Shown piece by piece: positions 17,194 through 27,675 of a stretch of DNA of 64,000 nucleotides. The position numbers and the translations under genes are program-made. Location: assembly GCF_014196805.1 (NCBI RefSeq), contig NZ_JACIEI010000005.1, forward strand, positions 124,001 through 188,000, in the 5' to 3' direction. Position 1 is the first letter of the stretch. Every line of letters starts with the position of its first letter. The notes below the pieces were generated by a model. It was not told the DNA's origin. It was given only the letters and a program-made list of their open reading frames with translations, and did not search any database. The stretch comes from Sulfitobacter undariae. GTDB lineage: Bacteria > Pseudomonadota > Alphaproteobacteria > Rhodobacterales > Rhodobacteraceae.

Positions 17194-17463
17194 ATGTCGA
17201 TTACGAAAGAAGAAAAAGCCCGCTTGATGAGCGAATTTGGTGCCAAAGAAGGCGATACAGGTTCCCCAGAAGTACAAGTGGCAGTTCTTAGCTCGCGCAT
17301 CGCGACACTGACAGAGCACTTCAAAACACACAAAAAAGACAACCACGGTCGCCGTGGCCTGTTGAAAATGGTTGCGACACGCCGCAAGCTTTTGGACTAT
17401 GTTAAGTCCAAAGATGAGGCACGTTACCAAGACTTGATCAAACGTCTGGGCCTGCGCCGCTAA
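17194..17463 (+). CDS. rpsO: 30S ribosomal protein S15
   Basis: An 89-residue protein matching S15 over its whole length. It binds 16S rRNA in the platform: [35 protein letters not shown] and [18 protein letters not shown] precedes the ATG. In many bacteria pnp follows directly, but here an opposing amidase gene and an unknown gene lie between them. A terminator follows. Confidence 0.97.
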   Translation: MSITKEEKARLMSEFGAKEGDTGSPEVQVAVLSSRIATLTEHFKTHKKDNHGRRGLLKMVATRRKLLDYVKSKDEARYQDLIKRLGLRR

Positions 17464-17491
17464 GCGCCAGCCTGACATTTATGTTCGGTTT

Positions 17492-17527
17492 AAACCGCGC
17501 CTTGTTTCACAGGGCGCGGTTTTTCTT
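17492..17527 (+). terminator. Rho-independent terminator after rpsO
   Basis: AACCGCGCC (17493-17501) pairs with GGCGCGGTT (17513-17521), followed by TTTCTTTT. It separates rpsO from the converging amidase gene and is AT-flanked enough to serve both. Confidence 0.85.
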
Positions 17528-17544
17528 TTGCCTATGGTCGTTTC

Positions 17545-18936
17545 TCAGGGCGTGACAACCTTGATGGCTTCGCCGCGCGCTTCAATCGCTTCTGCGGCAT
17601 CCAGCAATATATCTTCACGGAAACGCCCGCCGATCAGCTGGGCGCCCAGCGGCACGCGGCCCATGTCACTTTTGCCAAATCCTGTAAATACCGACATCCC
17701 CGGCAAGCCCATCAGCGGCAAGCCCACTTGCGTCAACTGGGCTTCGATCACGCGGGGAAAATCTTCGAGGTCCAGCAAATCAGGGAAAGGCGGCTCTGAG
17801 GAGACAGGGCAAATCAGAACGGGGTACTTGGCCAAAAACGCCTGCCATTCGCGTAAAAAGCCCAAGCGCGCTTGCAGTGCGTCCAGTGTCTCATTCAGGT
17901 CGGGGACGGGGGTGAGCTGGTGCATTTCCGCCAGCACATGGTTGGCATCTGGATCGTCTTCTTGTGCAAATGCGGCCTGTGCGCCACGCGCCATTTCCGC
18001 CAGCCACAGTTGCGCCTGAAGGCGAGCAGGTTCGCGAAAGGGCGGGCAGTCGATTTCTTCGACCTGCCAACCTGCATCCACCAACCGTGCGGCAGCGTCA
18101 CGCAACGCCCCTTCAACCAGCGGATCAGTTTGAAGGCCCTCGGGTGCTACACATAGCGCGGCACGGCGAGGGTAATCAGCGCCTTGTAGCGGCACGGCGC
18201 TGTGCCACGGATCACCCAGATCAACCTGTGACATCACGGCCAGCGATGTGCGCACATCGCGCACAGATCGCGCATGCGGACCCGATACCGCCATCAACTG
18301 CGCCCCAATATGCCGGTCTGCACTGGAGGGATTCCACGCCGCCACACGGCCCAGCGTAGGGCGGATGCCCTGCAAGCCACAGGCATAAGCAGGATAGCGG
18401 ATCGAGCCGCCAATATCCGTGCCATGGCCCATCGCCCCGATGCCCGCCGCCGTGGCCGAAGCCGCGCCACCAGATGAGCCACCGGGCGTGATGCGCGGAT
18501 TATGTGGATTTTTCGTATGCCCGTGCAGGGAGTTTCGCGTAAACCAGCGCAGCGAAAACGCAGGTGTATTTGTCCGCCCGACAATCACCGCCCCTGCATT
18601 GCGCAGATTCGAAACAACAGGGTTATCCATCTCCGCGATCAAGTCTTTCTGGATGCGCAGCCCGTTGGTGGTGGCAAAACCCTTTTGATCAACGTTCACT
18701 TTGGTGGTGATTGGCACACCCGCCAGCGGCCCCAGTTCCGCGCCACTTGCGCGTGCTGCATCAACAGCGTCGGCTGCTTTCAATGCAGCTTCATCGTCGC
18801 GTGCGACGACGGCGTTGATCGCGGGGTTCACGGCATCCATCCGCGCCAATGTGGCCTCTGTCACCTCCCTCGCTGTGATGCTGCCATCCTGTATCTGTGC
18901 CGCGATTGCGACACCGTCCAATTCCCAAAGCGCCAT
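17545..18936 (-). CDS. Amidase signature-family enzyme
   Basis: About 463 residues. The amidase signature is complete: TKVNVDQKG with the catalytic lysine, then TPGGSSGGAASATAAG and GTDIGGSIRYPA with the two serines of the Ser-Ser-Lys triad. Such enzymes hydrolyse amides; the substrate is not evident, and GatA is unlikely because no gatB/gatC is nearby. The start is the ATG at 18936, with GAGGAG 6 nt upstream. The gene is opposite in strand to rpsO and pnp and interrupts that pair. Confidence 0.88.
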   Translation of the reverse strand: MALWELDGVAIAAQIQDGSITAREVTEATLARMDAVNPAINAVVARDDEAALKAADAVDAARASGAELGPLAGVPITTKVNVDQKGFATTNGLRIQKDLIAEMDNPVVSNLRNAGAVIVGRTNTPAFSLRWFTRNSLHGHTKNPHNPRITPGGSSGGAASATAAGIGAMGHGTDIGGSIRYPAYACGLQGIRPTLGRVAAWNPSSADRHIGAQLMAVSGPHARSVRDVRTSLAVMSQVDLGDPWHSAVPLQGADYPRRAALCVAPEGLQTDPLVEGALRDAAARLVDAGWQVEEIDCPPFREPARLQAQLWLAEMARGAQAAFAQEDDPDANHVLAEMHQLTPVPDLNETLDALQARLGFLREWQAFLAKYPVLICPVSSEPPFPDLLDLEDFPRVIEAQLTQVGLPLMGLPGMSVFTGFGKSDMGRVPLGAQLIGGRFREDILLDAAEAIEARGEAIKVVTP

Positions 18937-19068
18937 CTTCATCTCCTCGTTTTTACGGCAGCTTTGCACGAAGCCTGTGCCCCGACAATCAAATCAAATA
19001 AAAAGCAATCTATTGAACTGTGTCGGTGCCCACTTTATGGCCATAGGCCTACCTCAAAGGAATTTGCC

Positions 19069-19476
19069 ATGACCGACACGCCCGATGTTGCACAGTTGCT
19101 TGCCACTGCCGAAGCAATTGTAAACGATTCCACGGCTGAAACTGCTGAAGTAGAAGCCGCAACTGTTGAGACAGTTTCCGCGTTTGAGGCGCGGTTGCAG
19201 CACCATTTCGCACGCGGCCCGTTCTTTGTGAAACTCCGCAATCGCCTCAAGACTGAAGGGCATGACGACCTCGCGCAGGATGTGTACCACTATTATCTGG
19301 CTGCGAATGTGCTGAAACACGGCGGTGGGAAAAGCTATCGCGAGTTGGAGAAGCTGACGGATCAGCCGTTTACGCTTCAGGATGAAGAGGGCAAGGCGCT
19401 GATTGATGTCACGGCGGACGGTTTCCTGTCTGGTTTAGTAAACACACTTCGTCAGGCACATGCGTTTTTAGAATAA
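19069..19476 (+). CDS. Hypothetical protein (135 aa)
   Basis: I do not recognise a family. The first 45 residues are rich in Ala, Glu and Thr and likely helical. The rest contains [40 protein letters not shown], which looks like a compact helical domain. There is no signal peptide or membrane segment. The ATG follows CAAAGGAATTTGCC, a good ribosome site. It lies between the divergent amidase and pnp. Codon use is like that of its neighbours, and it appears to be a real gene. Confidence 0.7.
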   Translation: MTDTPDVAQLLATAEAIVNDSTAETAEVEAATVETVSAFEARLQHHFARGPFFVKLRNRLKTEGHDDLAQDVYHYYLAANVLKHGGGKSYRELEKLTDQPFTLQDEEGKALIDVTADGFLSGLVNTLRQAHAFLE

Positions 19477-19572
19477 CCCTGATTGCAGCCTAGATAGCGC
19501 CTTAAACCACCATTCCCTTCCCATCGGCCTTATTCTGCTGTACACGCCGCCCTATCGACTTGCCGGCGCCCG

Positions 19573-19606
19573 GACCTCAGCGCCGACCAAACAAGATACC
19601 GAGGTC
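19573..19606 (+). promoter_or_regulatory. Possible structured pnp leader
   Basis: GACCTC (19573-19578) and GAGGTC (19601-19606) are inverted copies 55 nt before the pnp start. In enterobacteria pnp autoregulates through a leader stem cut by RNase III; similar control here is only a suggestion. Confidence 0.3.
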
Positions 19607-19660
19607 AGGGGGAATACGCCCTCTACGCAAATGGCCAACAGGCCTACACAGGAAACGATG

Positions 19661-21796
19661 ATGTTTAACGAAGTTAAAAAATCTATGCAGTGGGGCGAAG
19701 AGACGCTTACACTGGAAACAGGGAAAGTTGCGCGTCAAGCCGACGGTTCTGTCATTGCCACATATGGCGAGACATCCGTTATGGCAAACGTGACATTCGC
19801 ACGTGCGCAAAAGCCGGGTCAGGACTTTTTCCCGCTGACCGTACACTACAACGAGAAATATTACGCCGCCGGTAAAATCCCAGGCGGCTTTTTCAAACGC
19901 GAAGCGCGTCCAACTGAAAAAGAAACACTGACAAGCCGCCTGATCGACCGTCCGATCCGCCCGCTGTTTGTACCTGGCTTCAAAAACGAAGTTCTGGTGA
20001 TGTGTACCGTTCTGTCCCACGATCTGGTGAACGACCCCGACATGGTAGCAATGATTGCGGCTTCCGCAGCTTTGACCATCTCTGGCGCGCCATTCATGGG
20101 CCCGATCGCTGCTTGCCGCGTGGGTTATGAGGGCGGCAACTATGTGCTGAACCCTGAAATCGACGACATGCAAGACCTCAAGAACAACCCTGATCAGCGC
20201 CTTGATCTGGTTGTCGCCGGCACAAAAGATGCCGTGATGATGGTTGAATCCGAAGCATACGAGCTGACCGAAGAAGAGATGCTGGGTGCGGTTAAATTCG
20301 CCCATGATCAAATCCAGCCGGTTATCGACTTGATCATTGATCTGGCCGAATCCGCTGCAAAAGAGCCGTTTGATTTCCAACCGGTTGATTACTCTGACCT
20401 CTCCGCAGCCGTTAAGGCCGCAGGCGAAGCAGACATGCGCGCCGCCTTCGCAATCGGTGACAAGCAAGAGCGTACAGCAGCAGTTGCTGCCGCACGTGAC
20501 GTGATCAAAGCAGCCCTGACCGAAGAGCAGCTGGCAGACAGCAACCTTGGTTCCGCGATGAAAGGCCTCGAAGCCTCCATCCTGCGTGGCGACGTTGTTA
20601 AAACCGGTGTACGTATCGATGGTCGTAAGACTGACGAAATCCGCGATATCGTTTCCCAGACTGGCATCCTGCCACGTACACACGGCTCTGCCCTGTTTAC
20701 ACGCGGTGAGACACAAGGTCTGGTTGTGACCACATTGGGTACCGGAGACGACGAGCAGTTCATCGACGCGCTGCACGGCAACTTCAAATCCAACTTCTTG
20801 CTGCACTATAACTTCCCTCCCTATTCGGTTGGTGAAGTTGGTCGCGTAGGCCCTCCAGGCCGTCGTGAAATCGGTCACGGTAAACTTGCATGGCGCGCCC
20901 TTCAGGCCGTTCTGCCTGCCGCAACTGATTTCCCATACACGATCCGTGTTGTGTCCGAGATCACAGAATCCAACGGCTCCTCCTCCATGGCATCCGTTTG
21001 TGGTGGCTCCTTGTCGATGATGGATGCGGGCGTTCCGCTTAAATCCGCTGTTGCTGGTGTTGCTATGGGCCTGATCCTTGAGGAAAATGGCGAATACGCA
21101 ATTCTGTCCGACATCTTGGGTGACGAAGACCACCTCGGCGATATGGATTTCAAGGTTGCGGGTACTGAAAACGGTATCACGTCCTTGCAGATGGACATCA
21201 AGATCGCAGGCATTACGCCTGATATCATGGAAAAAGCATTGGCTCAGGCCAAAGCGGGCCGTTTGCACATCCTTGGTGAAATGGGCAAAGCTATCTCTGG
21301 CGCGCAGGAATTCTCTGTGCATGCTCCACGCATCGAGACAATGCAGATCCCAACGGATAAAATCCGCGAAGTGATCGGTTCTGGCGGTAAAGTTATCCGC
21401 GAGATCGTCGAAGTGTCTGGCGCCAAAGTTGATATCAACGACGAAGGCATCATCAAAATCGCATCCCCGAACGGCGAAGCGATCAAGAAAGCCTACGACA
21501 TGATCTGGTCCATCGTGGCCGAGCCAGAAGAAGGTGCCGTTTATACCGGTACCGTTGTGAAGATCGTCGATTTCGGCGCCTTCGTGAACTTCTTTGGCAA
21601 GCGCGACGGTCTTGTTCACGTCTCCCAGATCGAAAACCGCCGCCTGAACCACCCTTCAGATGTTCTGAAAGAAGGTCAGGAAGTGAAAGTGAAGCTTTTG
21701 GGCTTTGACGATCGCGGCAAGGTTCGCCTGTCCATGAAAGTGGTCGATCAGGAAACTGGCGAAGAAGTAAAAGAAGAGCCGAAGTCGGAAGAATAA
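19661..21796 (+). CDS. pnp: Polyribonucleotide nucleotidyltransferase (PNPase)
   Basis: A 711-residue phosphorolytic 3'-5' exoribonuclease of the RNA degradosome. It has two RNase PH domains, with [22 protein letters not shown] and [18 protein letters not shown] in the second, then a KH domain ([15 protein letters not shown]) and an S1 domain ([19 protein letters not shown]). The likely start is the second ATG of ATGATG at 19658-19663; AGGA lies 7 nt before it and homologues begin MFNEVKKS. A strong terminator follows. Confidence 0.97.
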   Translation: MFNEVKKSMQWGEETLTLETGKVARQADGSVIATYGETSVMANVTFARAQKPGQDFFPLTVHYNEKYYAAGKIPGGFFKREARPTEKETLTSRLIDRPIRPLFVPGFKNEVLVMCTVLSHDLVNDPDMVAMIAASAALTISGAPFMGPIAACRVGYEGGNYVLNPEIDDMQDLKNNPDQRLDLVVAGTKDAVMMVESEAYELTEEEMLGAVKFAHDQIQPVIDLIIDLAESAAKEPFDFQPVDYSDLSAAVKAAGEADMRAAFAIGDKQERTAAVAAARDVIKAALTEEQLADSNLGSAMKGLEASILRGDVVKTGVRIDGRKTDEIRDIVSQTGILPRTHGSALFTRGETQGLVVTTLGTGDDEQFIDALHGNFKSNFLLHYNFPPYSVGEVGRVGPPGRREIGHGKLAWRALQAVLPAATDFPYTIRVVSEITESNGSSSMASVCGGSLSMMDAGVPLKSAVAGVAMGLILEENGEYAILSDILGDEDHLGDMDFKVAGTENGITSLQMDIKIAGITPDIMEKALAQAKAGRLHILGEMGKAISGAQEFSVHAPRIETMQIPTDKIREVIGSGGKVIREIVEVSGAKVDINDEGIIKIASPNGEAIKKAYDMIWSIVAEPEEGAVYTGTVVKIVDFGAFVNFFGKRDGLVHVSQIENRRLNHPSDVLKEGQEVKVKLLGFDDRGKVRLSMKVVDQETGEEVKEEPKSEE

Positions 21797-21821
21797 TCTT
21801 CCCCTAGGTTCTGTCTGAACG

Positions 21822-21858
21822 AAAAGACTCCGGATGTAATGTCCGGGGTCTTTTTTTT
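21822..21858 (+). terminator. Rho-independent terminator after pnp
   Basis: A 13-bp stem with one U-G pair (21822-21834 with 21842-21854), loop TGTAATG, and a run of eight T. This is a strong terminator for the pnp transcript. Confidence 0.9.
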
Positions 21859-21968
21859 AATTACAACAGGATCGTTGAGGTGTTGATCGCAGCATTTAGG
21901 GATAGCGGTAGGGGGTTAAAGCGCTAAACGGGCGGCTACTCTATACAAGACGCAGCGGCGAGGCGTGG

Positions 21969-22811
21969 TTATTCTTCCAGCGTATCGGCAGCGGGCGCTA
22001 GCGTGCCAGAATCGTCATCACCGTTTTCCGTTTGCGGCACGTCTTCGATCACGGGCAATTCAGGTAGGTCCTGCCCCTCTACAACACCGATGATGGGGCC
22101 TAGTGCGCCAAATCCAATGTCATTTCGCCCTAATTCGGGCGCGCGCAGGCGGGAGACATTGCCATCAAAGTAAAGTGCATTGCGCAGCCCTAAATGGTCT
22201 CGAAAGAAGCTGCCAAAGGTGTGGAATGTCACAGGGCTGTTCGAGATCACAAACACGGCCTTGGTGCCATCATCCGATGTCCCGACACCATTGCGAATGT
22301 AGCGGGAGGTAGAGCTGCGCAGGAAGCGCGGATGCAATTCACCGTCGATTACCAGCATCGGGCCTGATTGCGTCGCACTGACGCAGTCAGGTGCTTCCTC
22401 AATATAACGCAATGTTTCGATCACATCGGCACGGCGGTCACGCAGGCATAGCACACCGTTGGGCAGCAGGCCGAAATTGCCCGGCCCTGCATTGCTGATC
22501 ACAGTCTGGGCTGTCTCGCCGTCTTCGATATACAGGCCAACAGGGGCACGGTTGTCGTGGTACATGCCCGCATTTGTCGCAAAGCCGAGGGCAAAGCCCT
22601 GTTGTTCCAGTGCTGCGTTCAATGTGCCGAAATAGCCGTAAGGCCGTTCTGTATCAGGTTCATACAAAAACAGCCGTAGCATGTCGCGGTTGAGGTCGAC
22701 TTCACAGACCGCGTAATCCGTGCCGTCATACGGCTGAACCGTACAGGTCGCTGCCTCAAGACGAAAAGGCAGTAATAGGGCGACGCCCGTTATCACTGCC
22801 CATAGTTTCAT
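21969..22811 (-). CDS. Phosphodiester glycosidase-family protein (DUF2233), secreted
   Basis: A 280-residue protein with an N-terminal signal peptide (cleavage near LEAATC). The NAGPA/DUF2233 fold is indicated by FATNAGMYHDNRAPVGLYIEDG, SGPMLVIDGELHPRF and NALYFDGNVSRLRAPE. The family includes the mammalian uncovering enzyme and bacterial exopolysaccharide or spore-coat sugar phosphodiesterases; the substrate here is unknown. The C-terminus is an acidic tail. It overlaps rbfA by 4 bp and is translated after it, so the two form one operon. Confidence 0.82.
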   Translation of the reverse strand: MKLWAVITGVALLLPFRLEAATCTVQPYDGTDYAVCEVDLNRDMLRLFLYEPDTERPYGYFGTLNAALEQQGFALGFATNAGMYHDNRAPVGLYIEDGETAQTVISNAGPGNFGLLPNGVLCLRDRRADVIETLRYIEEAPDCVSATQSGPMLVIDGELHPRFLRSSTSRYIRNGVGTSDDGTKAVFVISNSPVTFHTFGSFFRDHLGLRNALYFDGNVSRLRAPELGRNDIGFGALGPIIGVVEGQDLPELPVIEDVPQTENGDDDSGTLAPAADTLEE

Positions 22812-23230
22812 ACGTTTGGGGTCTCGTCGTCATCTGGCGCATCCGCATCGCGGCGCACAATATCCTGTGACAACATCCGGCTGGTTTCGTCCATTTGGTC
22901 AAAAGTCATGTCCAATTGGAAACGTAACTCGGGTGCGAATTTCAGCGTGAGCCTTTTTGCAACCATCCTGCGCAACTCGTAATTGTTGCGAGCCAGCATT
23001 TTAAGCACGTCTTCTTTGCCGATCCCGCCCAAGGGCAGCACATACACCGTTGCGATGCGCAGGTCATTCGACATGCGCACTTCGCCCACGGTGATGGACA
23101 TGCGGTTCAGCTCGGGATCGTGAACATCGCCACGTGCAAGGATTTCGCTTAACGCGCGGCGGGTTGTCTCGCCTACACGCAGTTGCCGTTGAGTGGGGCC
23201 AGCGCCCCCATGAGATTTGTTCTTTGCCAT
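22808..23230 (-). CDS. rbfA: Ribosome-binding factor A
   Basis: A 140-residue cold-shock ribosome maturation factor that helps 16S rRNA 5'-end processing. The family pattern is clear: QRQLRVGETTRRALSEIL at the start, then RMSITVGEVRMSNDLRIATVYV and LKFAPELRFQLDMTFD. I use the ATG at 23230 (MAKNKSH, as in relatives); another in-frame ATG lies at 23239. rbfA is commonly next to truB, but here it is 7 kb away on the other strand, divergent from dapB. Confidence 0.92.
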   Translation of the reverse strand: MAKNKSHGGAGPTQRQLRVGETTRRALSEILARGDVHDPELNRMSITVGEVRMSNDLRIATVYVLPLGGIGKEDVLKMLARNNYELRRMVAKRLTLKFAPELRFQLDMTFDQMDETSRMLSQDIVRRDADAPDDDETPNV

Positions 23231-23318
23231 ACTCCCCATCTATGCGCTCTGAACTTCTTTGCCAAGCGGCTGCGCGCAGGCTACACCTCTGAACAACTTA
23301 TTAAGCGAGGTGCAGCGC

Positions 23319-24134
23319 ATGACACAGACAACAGGTATCACAATTACAGGGGTTTCAGGCCGCATGGGCCAGATGTTGGTGCAGCAGGTTGCCACCAATC
23401 CCAAAGCGCACCTTGTCGGTGCGGTTGAGCGCGCAGGGCATGACTGGATTGGTCAGGACTTGGGGCAGGTGATGGGCGGCGCTGCAAATGGTGTGATTGT
23501 CACAGCCGATGCTGCCGCAGCCATGATAGAGGCTGATGCGGTGATAGATTTTACTGCGCCCCTTGCCACATTGGCTTTTGCTGCCGTGGCTGCGGATGCG
23601 GGCATTGTGCATGTGATTGGCACCACAGGGATGAGCGCGGATGAAATCGCCCAGCTCTCGTTGCCTGCCAAGCGTTCGGTGATTGTGCGTGCGGGTAACA
23701 TGAGCCTCGGCGTGAATTTGCTTACGCAGCTGACGCGCAAGGTCGCTGCGGCGCTGGATGAAGATTTTGACATCGAAATCATCGAATCGCACCATAATCA
23801 GAAAGTGGATGCGCCTTCAGGCACGGCCTTGATGCTGGGCGAAGCCGCCGCCGAAGGGCGCGGGGTGGCGCTGGCGGATGTAAGCGATTCGGGCCGTGAC
23901 GGGATCACAGGGGCACGCAAACGCGGCGATATCGGCTTTTCTGCCATTCGCGGGGGTGACATTGTGGGCGAACATGACGTGATGTTCGCTGGCGCAGGCG
24001 AGCGGATTGTCTTACGACACATCGCCTCTGATCGCGCAGTGTTTGCGCGTGGGGCGCTCAAGGCGGCGCTGTGGGGACAGGGCCGCAGCCCGGGCGAATA
24101 TGATATGCTGGATGTATTGGGCCTGAACGGCTGA
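23319..24134 (+). CDS. dapB: 4-hydroxy-tetrahydrodipicolinate reductase
   Basis: A 271-residue NAD(P)H reductase of the lysine and diaminopimelate pathway. [11 protein letters not shown] is the nucleotide-binding loop, and [15 protein letters not shown] is the DapB active-site motif with the catalytic histidines and lysine. The ATG at 23319 begins the homology and follows GCGAGG. A short GGCGG/CCGCC hairpin (24138-24155) with an A-rich loop follows and may separate it from the converging DUF1674 gene. Confidence 0.96.
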   Translation: MTQTTGITITGVSGRMGQMLVQQVATNPKAHLVGAVERAGHDWIGQDLGQVMGGAANGVIVTADAAAAMIEADAVIDFTAPLATLAFAAVAADAGIVHVIGTTGMSADEIAQLSLPAKRSVIVRAGNMSLGVNLLTQLTRKVAAALDEDFDIEIIESHHNQKVDAPSGTALMLGEAAAEGRGVALADVSDSGRDGITGARKRGDIGFSAIRGGDIVGEHDVMFAGAGERIVLRHIASDRAVFARGALKAALWGQGRSPGEYDMLDVLGLNG

Positions 24135-24162
24135 AACGGCGGAGAAAAAACCGCCTAAACAG

Positions 24163-24396
24163 TTAAAAATCGACAGCGATGCCCTTTTTCTCCCAATCGC
24201 CATAGCGCACAGCCTCTGGCCCGTCGCGGCCTCCCAGTTCGGGGGGCAAATCCAAATCTTGGCTGTTCGCGCGGCGCTCTGCGGCTTCGGCCAAGGCGCG
24301 CAAGGCGGCAGGCGGCAGATCGGGTTCTGGCACTGGCGTAGGGGGAATCGGATTGTCAGGTACGGGTGGTTCTTTGGGTGTCGGGTTCTTGACCAT
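24163..24396 (-). CDS. DUF1674 protein (SDHAF4-like)
   Basis: A 77-residue protein. The proline-rich N-terminal half is followed by the DUF1674 signature at the C-terminus, GRDGPEAVRYGDWEKKGIAVDF. The eukaryotic member, SDHAF4, assists assembly of flavinated succinate dehydrogenase subunit A; a similar role here is inferred. No sdh genes are in the window. The ATG at 24396 has GGAACG upstream. Its divergence from rsmB is, as I recall, common in Rhodobacterales. Confidence 0.85.
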   Translation of the reverse strand: MVKNPTPKEPPVPDNPIPPTPVPEPDLPPAALRALAEAAERRANSQDLDLPPELGGRDGPEAVRYGDWEKKGIAVDF

Positions 24397-24481
24397 GGGG
24401 CGTTCCTTTATCAACTCTCTCTTGATATACGGCGCTGCTTGCCCCAGACAACCGTAAGCCTGCCAAAAGAAAGCCCGCATT

Positions 24482-25753
24482 ATGTCAGACACCGGCGTTG
24501 CCGCACGTAAATCCGCTGTATTCCTTCTCGATGAGATATTGGGGGAGGGGAAATTAATGTCGGAACTGCTCGGCGCAGGTGTGCTGGACCGATTACCGCC
24601 TGATGACCGCGCCCGTGCCCAACGCCTGGCGCAGGATACTTTGCGCGGCTTGGAACGTGCGGATCGCATTTTGCAAAAGCACCTTAATAAATACCCGCCG
24701 CTGACCGTCCGCAATGCGCTACGCATCGGCACGGTTGAGCTGTGCACCGGCGGTGCCGCGCATGGTGTCGTGAATGCGATGGTATCAGTCGTGTCGGGCG
24801 ATCGCCATTTGAGCCACCTCAAAGGTCTCACCAATGCGGTTTTGCGCAAAGTCGCCGCTGAAGGGCCAGAAGCATGGACCGCCCGCCGCGCCCCGCGTTT
24901 GCCGAAATGGCTGCGCGGACCGTTGGTTGAGGCGTGGGGCGCTGATGCGATGGCCGCCATGGAGACCGTACATTTCAACGGTGCGCCGCTAGATCTCACT
25001 GCCAAAGGTGATCCCGCTGAACTGGCGGAACGTCTGGGTGGCACGTTGCTGCCGACGGGGTCCGTGCGTCTGTATGACGGTGGTCAGGTTTCTGCCATGG
25101 AAGGTTTCGCTGAGGGCGATTGGTGGGTGCAAGACGCCGCCGCGGCCCTTCCCGCCAAGATTTTAAACGCGCAACCATGCGAGGTGGTTGTTGATCTATG
25201 TGCCGCACCAGGCGGTAAAACCATGCAACTTGCCGCTACAGGCGCCGAAGTGCGCGCCGTGGATGACAGTCACTCACGGATGCAGCGGGTGAAGGAAAAC
25301 CTGACGCGCACAGGTTTGACTGCGCGGACCTTCATCAAAGACGCCCGCCAGTTTCAGGGCGAATTTGACGCGATCTTGCTGGATGCGCCCTGCTCGGCCA
25401 CAGGGACGATTCGCCGTCACCCTGATTTGCCTCACGCCAAAGATGGATCGGATTTCGGTGCGTTGATGGAGCTGCAAGAAGAAATGCTGGATCACGCTTG
25501 GTCGATGCTCAAGCCGGGGGGGCGGATGGTCTTTTGTACCTGTAGCCTGTTGCCCGACGAAGGCGAGGTGCAGATCGACGAGGCGCTTGAACGCCACGGC
25601 GACATGACCGTGGACCGCGACGCGCTGAATATTGCAGGGATTGATCCGGCTTGGATATCCTCTGAAGGTGGATTGCGGTTGCGCCCAGATTTCTGGGCCG
25701 AGCAAGGCGGCATGGACGGATTTTATATCGTTTGTCTGCGTAAATCTGGTTAA
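24482..25753 (+). CDS. rsmB: 16S rRNA (cytosine-C5)-methyltransferase RsmB
   Basis: A 423-residue protein. The N-terminal 130 residues are a NusB-like RNA-binding domain and the C-terminal part is the SAM methyltransferase. DLCAAPGGKTMQLA binds SAM; Cys304 (DAPCSATG) and Cys354 (FCTCSLLPDE) are the two catalytic cysteines of m5C enzymes. Together this identifies RsmB/Sun, which methylates C967 of 16S rRNA in E. coli. Divergent from the DUF1674 gene. Confidence 0.92.
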   Translation: MSDTGVAARKSAVFLLDEILGEGKLMSELLGAGVLDRLPPDDRARAQRLAQDTLRGLERADRILQKHLNKYPPLTVRNALRIGTVELCTGGAAHGVVNAMVSVVSGDRHLSHLKGLTNAVLRKVAAEGPEAWTARRAPRLPKWLRGPLVEAWGADAMAAMETVHFNGAPLDLTAKGDPAELAERLGGTLLPTGSVRLYDGGQVSAMEGFAEGDWWVQDAAAALPAKILNAQPCEVVVDLCAAPGGKTMQLAATGAEVRAVDDSHSRMQRVKENLTRTGLTARTFIKDARQFQGEFDAILLDAPCSATGTIRRHPDLPHAKDGSDFGALMELQEEMLDHAWSMLKPGGRMVFCTCSLLPDEGEVQIDEALERHGDMTVDRDALNIAGIDPAWISSEGGLRLRPDFWAEQGGMDGFYIVCLRKSG

Positions 25754-25904
25754 AGCGACGAGGCTAAAGGTTGTCCGCAGGTTTTGCAGGCAGCCTATCG
25801 CCGAAATGCAATGGAGCAGCTGGTTGAGCCAGAAAAAACGATGACTCCGCCCGATGGGTGCAATAGACTTCCACAAGCGCCAAGAGAGCGCATAGGCAGA
25901 GCAC

Positions 25905-27659
25905 ATGACCCAAGTTTCACAATTTAGCGCGTTCCGGACGCGTGTTTTGAATAGGTTGCACGCCCGTGCAGCAACACGCGCACGTGGACAGGTGCGCGGA
26001 TTCGTGTCGTCGCCAGAGCCGCGCACAATCGGGTCATTTGCACGCGGGCGTCAGTTGTCTGCTGGGAACTTCTTGTTTGCGGGCAGTCTGCTCGTGGCGC
26101 CTAATCAGTCGCCATGGAAGCTGGATGCGCCTGATGCGGCTTTTGCGCAGGCATTGCATGGATTTGCATGGATGGATGATTTGGCTGCGGTGAGTGACAA
26201 TGCGTCACGCAACGCCGCGCAAAGCTGGTTGTGGCAATGGATTGATCTGTACGGCGGAGGGGGTGGTCCCGGGTGGACCCCTGATTTAACGGGTCGGCGA
26301 TTGATCCGCTGGATTAACCACGCATTGTTTGTCCTGCGTGGTGTGGGTGAAAATGCCCCTGACAGCGATGCCTTTTATCGCTCGTTGGTACAGCAAACCA
26401 AATTTCTTTCCAAACGTTGGCACGCAGCCACACCCGGACTTGCGCGGTTTGAAGCGCTGACAGGGCTGATCTATGCGGGTCTGTCTTTGGAGGGGCTAGA
26501 GTCTCTTGCTGATCCCGCCGTCAAAGCGTTGGCGCATGAATGTGAGGTTCAGATCGACGCCCAAGGCGGGGTGCCGACACGTAATCCAGAAGAATTGCTG
26601 CATGTTTTCACCTTGCTGACATGGGCCGCTGCGGCGTTGTCTGATGCGGGGCGCGGCACGCCGCAGGCGCATTTGGCCGCTATTGACCGCATCGCGCCGA
26701 CGCTGCGCACGCTGCGCCACTCTGATGGTGGGCTCGCGCGGTTTCATGGGGGCGGCCGCGGTGCCGAGGGATGGCTGGATCACGCGCTTGCTGCGTCGGG
26801 TGTGCGTGGGGGGCAACCAGAAGGGCTGTCGATGGGCTATGCCCGCCTGTCTGCGGGCCGCACTAGCGTTATTATCGATGCCAGCCCGCCTCCGGGTGGC
26901 GCGGCCTCTGCTGCGGCCCATGCATCTACTTTGGCGTTTGAGCTGACATCGGGGCGGCGTCCGTTGATTGTAAACTGTGGTTCGGGCGCTTCCTTTGGTC
27001 TAGATTGGCGGCGGGCGGGCCGCGCGACGCCTTCGCATTCGGCTTTGGTGCTGGGGGGCTATTCCAGCGCCCGTCTGGACACGACTGACAGCCGTACTGG
27101 CGTTGAGGCATTGATTGACGGGCCGACTTATGTGCCTGTCGAAATCGCCCAAGTCAGTGACGGCATCAAGTTCCAAGGGGGCCATGACGGCTATGTCCTG
27201 ACTCATGGGCTGACCCATGCACGCACGCTGGAATTGACCAACGATGGTCGCGCTGTGGCAGGCGAAGACATGCTGCTCGCATTGGAAGAGTCTGGAAAAC
27301 GCCGCTTTGACCGTGCGCTGGATCGTACAACGCTAAAAGGTATCGGGTTTGAGCTCCGCTTTCATTTGCACCCAGAGGTAGATGCGACGCTGGATTTAGG
27401 CGGCGCTGCCGTTTCGATGGCGCTAAAGTCTGGCGAAATATGGGTTTTTCGCCATGATGGCACTGCTAAATTGACAGTGGAACCAGGTGCTTATCTGGAG
27501 GCGACACGCCTTAAACCCCGCGCCGCATTACAGATTGTTCTGACCGGACGTGCAATTAATCCCCAAACACGGGTCCGCTGGTCCTTGTCCAAAGCGCAGG
27601 AAACTGCGATTGGCGTGCGTGATTTGGAACGGGATGACCCGTATCTTGACGACGAATGA
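25905..27659 (+). CDS. Heparinase II/III-family protein
   Basis: A 584-residue protein with an N-terminal alpha-helical toroid and a C-terminal beta-sandwich of the heparinase II/III type. Indicative segments are [35 protein letters not shown], and [32 protein letters not shown]. Family enzymes are polysaccharide lyases, but the bacterial group found near purH has no known substrate. There is no clear signal peptide. It ends 16 bp before purH and is probably in the same transcript. Confidence 0.85.
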   Translation: MTQVSQFSAFRTRVLNRLHARAATRARGQVRGFVSSPEPRTIGSFARGRQLSAGNFLFAGSLLVAPNQSPWKLDAPDAAFAQALHGFAWMDDLAAVSDNASRNAAQSWLWQWIDLYGGGGGPGWTPDLTGRRLIRWINHALFVLRGVGENAPDSDAFYRSLVQQTKFLSKRWHAATPGLARFEALTGLIYAGLSLEGLESLADPAVKALAHECEVQIDAQGGVPTRNPEELLHVFTLLTWAAAALSDAGRGTPQAHLAAIDRIAPTLRTLRHSDGGLARFHGGGRGAEGWLDHALAASGVRGGQPEGLSMGYARLSAGRTSVIIDASPPPGGAASAAAHASTLAFELTSGRRPLIVNCGSGASFGLDWRRAGRATPSHSALVLGGYSSARLDTTDSRTGVEALIDGPTYVPVEIAQVSDGIKFQGGHDGYVLTHGLTHARTLELTNDGRAVAGEDMLLALEESGKRRFDRALDRTTLKGIGFELRFHLHPEVDATLDLGGAAVSMALKSGEIWVFRHDGTAKLTVEPGAYLEATRLKPRAALQIVLTGRAINPQTRVRWSLSKAQETAIGVRDLERDDPYLDDE

Positions 27660-27675
27660 CCAAAGGAGCCCTGCC

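Noticed and set aside
19577-21652. A 691-codon open frame antisense to pnp
   Set aside because: It mirrors the PNPase codons and has low-complexity Cys/His/Phe-rich composition with no family motifs; pnp on the other strand is certain.
24138-24155. GGCGG/CCGCC hairpin after dapB as a terminator
   Set aside because: Only 5 bp with an 8-nt loop; too weak to list separately, although the A-run loop gives a T-run on the other strand.
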